Below, in pieces: positions 35,330-45,044 of a stretch of 64,000 nucleotides of DNA. Position 1 is the first letter of the stretch. Each line of letters starts with the position of its first letter. The stretch spans positions 129,131,624 through 129,195,623 of the forward strand of contig OW121851.1 of the NCBI GenBank assembly GCA_933228895.1, given 5' to 3'. A model generated the notes under the pieces. That model was not told the DNA's origin and searched no databases. It was given only the letters and a program-made list of their open reading frames with translations. The translations under genes and the position numbers were made by a program. The stretch comes from Platycnemis pennipes (taxonomy: Eukaryota > Arthropoda > Insecta > Odonata > Platycnemididae).

Positions 35330-36270
35330 CTGATTTAATGTCGGTACTACCGGTTTCAGCCGCTATGCCATCATTTTCCTTTGTGCATACTATTATATTT
35401 GAGTTATTCTTAAACACTAGCTTTACTATCAGTAGGATTTTGCAGGTTTTTCACACCCCCCTTCTTATGTGGGTGTTTTCCTGCAGTGGGTTTTTGCGTT
35501 ACGTATATAAGCCTAATAATCCTCACGTTTTTCCCACATTGTAAATTCTTTCACACACCATTTGAGATGTAATATTGATATATTGTGTATATATATATAT
35601 ATATTTCTTTTGTACTAATTTATCATTCTTTAATTACTGTAAGTGTCTCCTTTACTCATTTTTTTAACCTCAGATTGTAATTGTTTTAGGTATTGACCAC
35701 TATATGATTTATATATTTATTTTGATGGCAGAAGGGACAGTTTTTTCTCAATCTCGCCCGAATAAAGACCTTTTATTATTAATATTATCATAAGGTACAT
35801 AAAAAATTTTGTTGACTGCCTTTGTACGTACATAAGTTGGGGAACATGCGGCGGAGTGGAAGGGGAAGGAATGTAAGGTTGGGTAGTAGGAAAGGGATCA
35901 GGGGCAAGTGGAATAGGTCTTGCGTTTTAGGCGGTTAAAGAAACTGAAAGTAGGGGTGGGAGGTTAAAAAAGGTAATGCCATTCAGCAGTCCTTGGCATG
36001 GAGGCGAATCTACCTTCGCTCCCAGGCATCCAGCCTTCGGTCTTTGGGGGTCAAATGCAGAACTTGGGGTTCAAAGGATCAGTGGTGACCCTCTTCAATT
36101 AGATGCTGGAGGTCAGGTCGCCGTTTCGGAAGCAGTTCCTGTGCTCGTTCATCCGTTTGGAGAAGCTTCTATACCCGTCTGTCCACTGCAGTAGTTGGAG
36201 CGGTCGTAGAACTTAATTTTATACACTCCACTCTTCCGATTGGGGTCGAAATGTCTATTAAAAATTCTTT
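35330..36270 (-). mobile_element. Penelope-like element remnant: GIY-YIG domain and terminal motif
   Basis: On the minus strand from about 36260 the product reads HFDPNRKSGVYKI...SNYCSGQTG, the GVY and YIG-equivalent (CSG) motifs of a GIY-YIG nuclease. After a frameshift it continues ERAQELLPKRRPDLQHLIEE. The tyrosine and isoleucine of YIG are replaced, so it is inactive. About 0.8 kb downstream on the same strand a TGATGGC...GCTGAAACCGGTAGTACCG motif (35345-35376) resembles the hammerhead-like ends of such elements. An AT microsatellite lies inside at about 35588-35604. Confidence 0.65.
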
Positions 36271-37770
36271 GATGTACCTGATTATGGTCTATTATTATTA
36301 TTATGGAAATATTCCACAAAATAAGTATACCGATTGATTTATGCAGCAACAATTCAATATGAATGATGGTTTCCAATTGATTGCAGAACAGGAAACTTCA
36401 CTGCATGTGATGCTGAATTTTTTACAAGTTGAACTTGTTGAAATTGACAAATAGACTGATAAACAGATTACCGGATGTTGGTAAGATAGAACTGAGTTGT
36501 GCACGCCTGTGTGAGGAACCACCCACAATGATACACACTTATTACAGATGTAGATGATCCGGAGAGAAAAAGAAGGAGCCATAGGAGGAGCCAAATCCGT
36601 ATGGCCACTGGCCAATGGGGTAGCAGGCAGATGCGCACCCAGTAATAACACTCTCCACGGTTTTCACATTTTTTTCGCGCAGCGATGACGCAAGGATTAT
36701 ACGTGCGTGGACGCAATTATTGCCTGCGGAACAGAAGCGACTGCTGCCGCGAATGGGCGTCAAACCGATGCAATCAGGTGGAATCTTCTTCTCTTTTTAC
36801 TCCCTGTGTTTTATGTTCATAATATTTAAAGCCCCATTTGAGCACAATATAATATCGCTTGGTCCATACTTTGATTGTTTTAGAACTATTGTGAATGGCC
36901 TCTTTCTTTGTTAGTGGCAACGTCAGCACATAATGTGAATTGTGAACGCTAAGAAGCCCAGGTGGTCTAACTTAAACATTTCACTAGTCTAACGCCCACA
37001 TCAACCAACAGCGTCAACCATGAATACTATAAACGTTCCTGGGACTGTAAATAAATCAATGTACTTGACTGATTTTTCACTGTCGAGATAATCGATGATA
37101 AACATTTTAGGTGAATTAAATCCGCCATTTTGAAAACCAATGGCGATACAAGAGCTATTTCGATTTCCGCAAAAGCCAGAAGTGGTATTTTTTTAGGCAG
37201 CATAGTTCAACACTCCGTTAGCACTATACTAGTACTTGGAGATGTGAAGGTTCAACTCCGGCCCAAAGATGCAAGGACTTATTTCACTTTAATTACGAAA
37301 TAAGTTCCCCAAAACTCTCACAATATTCGAGCTAAATACCAAAAACATGATTACTCTAACAACACATATGTAGAACGTTTTTTCTCCATCAAAAATTTAA
37401 ATTCCATCATTATTTCCTTAAGGTGGAATTCTAAACATATGTATTTTACTTCCGGCTTGGTGTGGCCATACCATACTCATTTGAAAGCGTATAATACCCA
37501 GCAAACCTCTGAGAAGACTTGGAGTAGAAATCTGTGAAGCATAACTTCCAGACGCGCTCACAATCCTCTAGCCAACTGAAATCAACTAGGAAAACAATCA
37601 GATTCACACGAAATACCTTCTGATTTTGATCTATCATCACTTTGGATGGAAGCAGTACGAATTTTGCATAAATACTTCTGAATTTTTTAATTTTTTTTAA
37701 TTTTATGTATGCCTACCTACGAGTAAAATATTTTAAAATAATTACTCACGAACATTCAGCAAGAGATATA
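36271..37770. other. Mostly unassigned; tRNA-like segment near 37.2 kb
   Basis: An ATT microsatellite lies at about 36288-36303. At 37197-37290, TAGTTCAACACTCCGTTAGC (A-box-like) and GGTTCAACTCC (B box) are spaced as in a tRNA, suggesting a SINE remnant. Frames at 36301-36763 are chance overlaps without motifs. Confidence 0.35.
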
Positions 37771-38303
37771 AGCCCTGTCCGAAACGTGTGCTTCTAGCGC
37801 TAAGCATACTACAATGCTTGCTTGAAAGTGGAGGGGGGTATCGTCGGAAGCACCCGAAGTATGTCCGAACGCGAAGCACTCTGGAAGAAGCATGCTACGA
37901 AGCCAAAGCACAGAAGCACGCTTCCATGTAGGCTTCGAAGCATTGTTGACTAGAATAACAAAAGATGGCGGAGCCGTTAGCTGCTTATAAATGTGTGTAG
38001 CATCTATTTTTTTACTTCGTATATTAAATTTGCATAAATATTAATATACATATCAATGAAATGGTTAATATACATATAATCGGTCTTTTTCCTCCGATCT
38101 AAACATTTGATAGATATTGCCCTCTATCGTGTTTCACTATACCTAGTGGTTTTTTATGCTGCCACTACTGCTTAACGTCGCTCCTAACCGTAGACTGTAC
38201 GAATATGAAACATTCTTTCCCAAGCATGCTTTGTGCGTCAGAAAAATACGTCATCACCAAGAATGCTTTGCCGAAGCATATTTGGTTTTCGGATACGGCT
38301 ATA
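37768..38303. mobile_element. MITE with AGCCYTRTCCGAAA terminal repeats
   Basis: The left end AGCCCTGTCCGAAA (37771-37784) and the complement of the right end (AGCCGTATCCGAAA, ending at 38300) match at 12 of 14 positions. ATA flanks both sides and may be a 3-bp target duplication, as in PIF/Harbinger-type elements. Both ends are rich in a GAAGCAT/ATGCTTC motif, for instance GAAGCATGCT at 37898. The 530-bp body is AT-rich and non-coding. Confidence 0.6.
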
Positions 38304-38566
38304 GACTCGACTTAAACCCATCACCTCGTACAATATAACCTTCGCTTTAATTTAGGTAATGTAGCTTTAATGGGTCGATTGTGGAACAAGAATATCCAAT
38401 CATAGGGCTGCTGGAATCCTAGTCACGTACAGTGGAAGGTACTTAACACGAAAACTGATAGCACCAACTATCGGTAAACACGAGATGTAGCCTTAGTCCG
38501 TTCAACCTCCATTATTTCCCAACGCTCACACATTTCTTATACTGCTAAAACACGAAACTATGGATT
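38304..38566. other. No feature recognised
   Basis: Short unassigned spacer between the MITE and the long inverted repeat. Confidence 0.4.
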
Positions 38567-39539
38567 ACATGGAATGACTCTTAGGTCCGCGAAAAATAAA
38601 CCTCAGAAATATTCTCAGATGAAATGAAGCGGAGCTTATTCCAGGATTTAAGACCTTACCTCGATGCCGGCAACTTACTTTTGGCAAATTTCCTGAAAAC
38701 CTAATCTAAACCCTGATTGGATTCTCCATCGACAGCCCTGTTAAAGAAAGTATAGCTCTACTAACCTCACCACCGACATCATGCTCTGAATAGGAAAAAT
38801 CATTCACAACAAGAATACTCCAGCCTAAATCTATTTCCACGCCACAACAGGAGTATCTTTCATGAGTTTATTCCTTCTCTGGGTCGGTATTATCTCGAAT
38901 AGGTAACCAAGGAGTCACGTGGTACAAACACGAATGGTTCGCAAATCTGGTGTGTTTTGAAACATCTCATTACAACCTCATTCATTGTTTACACTTGTGT
39001 TTCATCTCATCTGGGGGCTTTATATTCGAGATAGATAGAAAAATCTAAGCGAAAAAATTAATAACTTAGGGAAAACTAAATAACGGAGATAGAAAAAACT
39101 AAGTGAAAACAATTAATGATACAGCAACGAGCGATTTAGACACACTAAATTTGCAAACCATTCGTGTTTGCACCACGTGACCTCTTGGCTACCTATTCGA
39201 GATAATCCCGACGGTTTCAAACACACACCCCCAGGGGAGGACTAAACTCATGAAAGATACTCCACTTGTGGCGTGGAAATGGATTTAGGATGGAGTCTTC
39301 TTGTTGCGAGTGATTTTTCCTTTTCAGAGCATGATGTCGGTGGCGAGGTTAGTAGAGCTATACTATCTTTAACAGGGCTGTCGATGGAGAATGCAAACAG
39401 AGTTTGGATTAGGTTTTCAGGAAATTTGCCAAAAGTAAGTTGCCAGCATCGGGGTAAGGTCTTAAATCCTGGAATAAGCTCCGCTTCTGAAAATATTACT
39501 GAGGTTTTTTTTTTAGCGGACCTAAGAATCATCCCATGT
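38567..39539. mobile_element. Long inverted-repeat element, about 390-bp arms
   Basis: Arms at about 38567-38956 and 39141-39539 are collinear inverted copies at roughly 85% identity. The inner part of each arm is the terminal repeat (CGTCGGGATTATCTCGAATA, GGTAACCAAGGAGTCACG) of a MITE family also found at 51239-51511 and 54061-54376. The outer 300 bp of each arm are found only here. The right arm carries a 104-codon minus frame (39248-39562) including EAELIPGFKTLPRCWQLTFG. In the left arm the same frame is closed by a TAA and shifted by a small insertion. The structure could be a foldback transposon or a MITE with an inverted duplication of its flank. Confidence 0.8.
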
Positions 39540-40599
39540 TCCCTGGAGGCGTTTTGGTACACTTTTTACATTGAGGCCTTTACTGTTACATTAACTCTAA
39601 ATTGATTTTATACTTAGAATGGGTAAGCCATTTAACAGGGAAGTTAAAAATATACAATGTCTGATTTGAACTTGCAATATGTGGCAAAAAAACGAGGGCT
39701 TAAGAGTTAATACTAAAATCAATTGGAAGAATTTGATATATGAACGTGTAGAAGGATGGAGAAGGTAAGGTTGTTGAAGGAGAACGAGATGTGAAAGATA
39801 GGTAGATCCCGTAAAAATAATGCCAAGTATTCCATGTCCATTTAAATATTATTTAGCCGATACGAAGCTTTTAATAGTAACATTACGCATTTATTTATTT
39901 TAACGAGTAAATTTTATTACCACAGTGAAAATTACAAAGACTCATTTTTCTATTTCTTCTCTTTTAATCATTTTCACCACGCCAGGCTATAAAACAATAA
40001 CAACAGTCTCTAAAGTGACAGTAAATATAATCTTCTCCAGTGGGATGCCTGAAAGTTCAAAACTTTGCACAGTGCATGTGGCGAAAATCTGCTATTTAAA
40101 ACACTGTTTCTACAACGCAGGCATCCTTTTCACAAGACGTTCGACTATAATGACAGGAATAAATTGAATCCACCACCAAGGCACTCGGTAGCAATGCACT
40201 GAAGGCATTTTATTACATTTAGCCTTTTATTGCCAAAATTATTTGATTAAATTCCAGTGAATAGCAAAATTGCGTCCTAGATATTTTCTACATGAGTAGC
40301 ACTAGTATAGATTGCTTGTCTTAAACGCAAAACTAAAATCAGCGATGGCTACGAGGCCGCCATGTCGTAAAAACTTGGAGTTCTATCACGGAATCTTAGG
40401 AAGCATGAGCAGGTTGTTAGAAGCTCAGTGTAAAAGGAACATCACATACGGGAAATAACTGTCCTGAAAGACCTTGTTAAATATGATATTTGTGCTGATG
40501 GTCAACACCACTTTCTCTTCCTTGGTTAGGCAAACATCTAATTGCAAATTAGGTTTTAATTGTAAATTTAAAGCACAATTTAAGTACAATGGACAAATA
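39540..40599. other. No feature recognised
   Basis: AT-rich DNA with a short frame at 39925-40167 and no motifs. Confidence 0.4.
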
Positions 40600-41030
40600 G
40601 AACAAACATTTGGAGCATGTTTCTTTATGGCAGTGAGGCATGGACGATGAGCAGCGGAGAAGATAAGGGAGGAAGCATTCTAAATGTGGTGCAACAGAAG
40701 AATGATGAAGATTAAATGGATTGACCAAGTAACGGGGAAGTGCTAAGAAGAGTGGGAGAAAAGAAAAGTCTGCTGACAACTCTAAAAAGAAGAAAGGATA
40801 ACTTAATCGGCCATATCTTGAGACACGACAGACTGATGAAGACAATCGTTGAGGGAAAAGTGAACGGGAAGATTGTAAAAGGTAGGCCTCGTATGAGTTA
40901 CATAGAACAGGTCGTAAAGGACGTGAAAGAGAAGAATTACGTGAAAATGAAAAGGTTGGCCGATAGAAGAATCGAGTGGAAAGCTGCGTCAAACCAATCC
41001 TAGGATTGTTGACCAAAGATGATGAAGTAC
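40600..41030 (+). mobile_element. 5'-truncated RTE-type LINE
   Basis: It begins MFLYGSEAWTMSS, then shows a damaged stretch with stops, then an open frame at 40740-41003 with LRRVGEKKSLLTTLKRRKDN, LIGHILRHDRLMKTIVEGK, KGRPRMSYIEQVVKDVKEK and ADRRIEWKAASNQS. The tail is GATGATGAA. The C-terminal half is collinear with 57350-57982, so it belongs to the same family and is among the better preserved copies. Confidence 0.9.
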
Positions 41031-42727
41031 AATATTTATCTCTCTTTATGTCTTCAATCTAGCTAAAGGAAGGACATTTTGAAAAATATTACCCGGATCA
41101 GTAGTTTAAAAAAACTTTCACGTAAATGTTTCACAGGGACGTTGGGACGTTTCACAATAAAGGTTGATTCGCCATCCAAGTTTAACGTGGCAAGAAATTT
41201 TGACTAGCGACTTGTAGGACACGTATTTCTTTGATAGTTGTCACTCATGTCCACCGATTTCCGCCGAGCGAACATTTCCCCGGAGTGCGGGAATTACCCC
41301 GTTGTGACAGGGCGCCGCCGAGCGCGCGCAAGTAACCGTGTGATGCATCGTCCCTTGCGTGTGTGTGTATGTACTACGGGTACTCACACACGTGAGCAGA
41401 AACGAGACGCCCTCCGACAGCTCGTGGAAAGAGAAGAAGTCGCAGCCATGTTAACAAGGGGCAAGGCATAGGAGTGACAACGTGTTGCAACACTGAACCT
41501 TTCTCGGAGCAATCTGGTGATCATCTCAACAGTAAACGCTCGGATGAAATCACTCAAAGTCATCGTAATATATGTCTTGATTCCCGAGGGCAATCTTTTT
41601 TACGGGAATATAAATGAATTCTCAAAATTTCTCTTATTGAGTACTCAGCAGAGAGTGTTCACGCGATGTTGTCCGGCCAGCGACATTCCCACATGACATG
41701 TGGCATACAATTCCACACGCAAGCGCCAACACTTTTTCCGTTCAATTCATGAATTAAAAAAAACACGCTCGTGTTAATTGAATCTAGATCATCAAAAAAA
41801 TTAAGTCTAAAATATATAAACAAACTGACGACTGACGCTGCATTATTTATTTGCGAAAAATAAAAACTGCACCACAAGTACAGAACTGACAGACCACAAC
41901 ACGTTTACATAAATACGATCCATTCAATTCTGATCGTATATATAATAAGTTCTACCAATAATTAGAACTAATTAACCACTCTGAATAACAAAATAGGTTT
42001 TAAAACTAGTTAACTGGAGGGTTCTCATGAAATACATAAATTTAATTAAAAGAGGTCCTGAAATAGAAATACCTCTCTCGATTAGAAAATAATTAGGGAG
42101 ACTGAAAAGGATCACAGTAATAAGGAGGAGTGCACGAGGCCCTATGCTTAAAATATACCACCTTAATTTCTAAAAATACATCTGGGTGTTTCACAACTCC
42201 TATCGCCGGCAAAAATTTTCGTCCGGAGACAAAACCAAGCCCATTCGTTAGCGCTAATGCTGAAAAATAACCAAAAGAAATATAAGGCAGCCATGCACTC
42301 AATACTTTGAGGCGCAACTATGTGGAAATTCATGGTCAAATAAAGAATCCAAGAAATATGTATATTTGCACTTAATTTAAGTGGCAATATACATAGTTGT
42401 CTGATTTTTTATTTGATAAGGCTTCATTGAATCACAATTTTTTATCATAGATGTTTCAAAATGCATATTACCAAAACAGATTCCTAATCAAAGTCGATCA
42501 ATAGAGTACTTGGTTAAGTGAGCTTAGATTACACTTCTTACACCCACCTTCCACTGAATACTTCTCTCGATACTTCGTGAAATCTAATAAAAAGGTGAAA
42601 CTTGATAAATAAATATCGGAAATCAGGGTTTATGACGATTTAACCACAGCACTAGCCTTATGTTTTCGCTTTCGTCTCCATCTAATTGCCTGTAAATGTT
42701 TTTCATCCGGGTACAGAGGGTCAAATC
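41031..42727. other. No gene recognised
   Basis: A GC-rich patch at 41230-41470 is open in more than one frame. Frames at 42093-42387 (-) show no domain. I see no element ends. Confidence 0.35.
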
Positions 42728-42842
42728 AATAGCACAAGTTCCACAGAGGAAAAAAGCACTCGCCTTGAAAGCATCCGAGAACCCAGTTCCCCTGATTTTG
42801 GGCCAGGTGCTTTAGCAATTAAGCTACCGAGGCGTAATCCTT
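42728..42842 (-). repeat. tRNA-derived SINE, family 2, with recognisable tRNA head
   Basis: On the minus strand GCCTCGGTAGCTTAATTGCT and AAAGCACCTGGCCCAAAATC are followed by a B-box-like GGGTTCTCGGATGC and CAAGGCGAGTG. The family body TTTTTTCCTCTGTGGAACTT and TGTGCTATT follow. The head has tRNA-like spacing but no pairing acceptor stem. It is the most complete head of the family in the window. Confidence 0.7.
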
Positions 42843-42984
42843 CCCTGTAGAATTTTGGAGTCCTTAAAGGAACAACATGTTCTCGAACTGCTAGACATAT
42901 TATGCCACAAATCAGTCGATTTCGTGCGCATGGCGCCACCGTCCAAGAGGTTTAGGTTGAACTTTAAACACTAAGGTGCTTACT

Positions 42985-43200
42985 ATATAAAAATTGAAAG
43001 ACAGCAAACTGGCCGCAAGAACCTTAAAGGCGTTACCAGCTAAAATTGCACAACAGCACAAGTTCCACAGAGAAAAAATCATTCGCCTTGTTGCCAACGC
43101 GAATGGTTGTTTTCTCAGTGGAACTTCTGCTATTGTGTAATTTCAGCGGGTAACGCAGTTAAGTTTCTCGCGGCCAGTTCGCGGTCCTTCAGTACGTCAA
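42985..43200. repeat. Inverted pair of SINE family 2 bodies
   Basis: A minus-strand body and tail (about 42985-43091) sits back to back with a plus-strand body and tail (about 43100-43198). Both contain GGTAACGC, the CTCTGTGGAAC-type block and GCGGCCAGT, in mirror order. The pair forms a palindrome with arms of about 100 bp. Both halves lack the tRNA promoter, which would normally lie at the centre. Confidence 0.7.
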
Positions 43201-45030
43201 TTCCACATCAAATACCATTGCATAAAATGTAAGAACATAAAATGTAAATGCATGCGTATTTCAACCAAAAATTGACCAGCACAAATTACATAACAGTATA
43301 AATAAAATAACATAATTTAATTCTATCCATTGTACATTCATTATCTCTGGCTGCCTATGATGTTAGGGTAGCACAATAACAGGTGAATCGATATATAAAC
43401 CGCATTTGTTTACATTTTTCAGGCTCAATATACTAAAACGATGTTGCGATATTATCGCCAGCCTGATATTGGTATTTCCACATCCCTTTTCACCTACGGA
43501 TTATGCACGTGGTGGAGGACCCCATCACGACTAATTACTAGTAAGATATTATCCTATTGGAAAATATTTATATCTGCAATGTTCACGTAGATGGGCCAAT
43601 TTTGACGGACATTAAATTTCTATCCGAGAAAAAGTGGCCAAACCAGGGACTCTTCTAACTACTGGTGCCTTGAGGGACCCAATCCCACCTCTGAGACCCG
43701 GTCCCCTTGGGCGATCCCAGTCACGCACCTGCAAATAGGGGGAACAATATCTCTTTAATGGAGAAACAAGTTATAAATCCAACTGGAACGCCCAACTAAA
43801 TGATATAGTATCTCCTTAGTATTACTTTCATTAAATGTCGATATATTTGTTGAAGTAAATAATATATGAATCTAGTTAGGCATACCAGGGCGCAGCTAAC
43901 ATGAGTTAACATTGCCAACAACATATTTCAGATGCCCTACAGGTTGACAGCTGACATTTTTCCACCCATACACTACAGGATACACAGAACTGACAAATTA
44001 AGGGAGACTGAGACAGCGATACAAGAATTCCTTATTCCCACACAAAATACAAGACTACAAAATGCAAAGTCATATTATTGAAAAAAACTACGAATTAAAA
44101 TGTATTACTATTTACCGAAGATTTATAACCTTCCTCACTTTTTAAAGTAAAATGTCGCTTTCACGGCTGGTGTCCTAGCACCTTGCCTTGCCACGCACCC
44201 TTGTGGCGGCTCGCAAAGTGACATGCAGATGTGTTAAATCAGCATGCATCATTACGACGGTATTAAGGAGGTTGGCTCGTGACTGCATGAGTCAAGTTGT
44301 CTAAGGAATCTTATTAATTAAAGTACGAGTATATGCCTGCTAAGTGATCCTTACTTCACAAAGAAAATTACCTAAGCTATTGAAAGTCATAAGTATCACA
44401 AGAAATACGATGGAAAGTCGAAGGATTTATTTTTAATGATACCTAATTTTAATCAGCTCGACGATGGAGTCAATTCAGCATTTACTTCACAGAAATAAAT
44501 TCATGTACTCAATGAATTTACTGATGTATAACACCAGAATATTACTATCAAACGTTATGTTATAATATTTTATGAAATATTCTTTAATATCTCATTAGTA
44601 ATGATATTATTCATACGCCATACATCTTGGCTAGAGCGACCACAGCGCTACTTGAAGTCAACTAACGCATTTCGTCTCCTATAAGCGCAGTAATTGGTTG
44701 ATTTAGCGGAAAATACGGTGGGTTTATGCCTTCTTTTCGTATCATTTTATTCCTTGTGAAATTACGCATAAAATATCAGTTTTTTGCAAAAATGACATGT
44801 CACTATGGTATTTTTAAACGCTATATTCCAATTTGATGGCCATTCTTGCCGTTAATCGTATATAATTTCAAATGCAATTTGTGCAAAAAGGAGTATAGGT
44901 TGGTACAATTATCTTTACTTTATTAGATAGAGGAACTTTAGTTCTATAAGTGCTGAAAATATAAAAAAATGACATGACTTTCACTTTTCGGATCAACCTC
45001 CTTAAGCAATCTCTCTCCCTCTCTGTCTCG
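43201..45030. other. Upstream flank of the receptor gene
   Basis: AT-rich DNA with no second exon that I can support. A degenerate LINE 3' end lies at about 44165-44235 (GCCTTGCCACGCACCCTTGT, GGCGGCTCGCAAAGTGACAT). A possible tRNA-like remnant lies near 43660-43730. The 5' untranslated exon and promoter of the receptor must lie further upstream or in the unassigned part, as the first recognised exon opens with a splice acceptor. Confidence 0.35.
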
Positions 45031-45033
45031 CAG
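45011..45033 (+). promoter_or_regulatory. 3' splice site before the receptor coding exon
   Basis: An uninterrupted-style pyrimidine tract (CTCTCTCCCTCTCTGTCTCG) runs into CAG at 45031-45033, 11 bases before the ATG at 45045. This is a strong U2-type acceptor and implies an intron in the 5' untranslated region. The phase upstream of the ATG has no stop within the exon, so an extra N-terminal coding exon cannot be excluded. Confidence 0.75.
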
Positions 45034-45044
45034 GAGGAGGAGAG

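Noticed and set aside
40549..41016. 155-codon minus frame
   Set aside because: It is antisense to the RTE-type reverse transcriptase C-terminus at 40600-41003.
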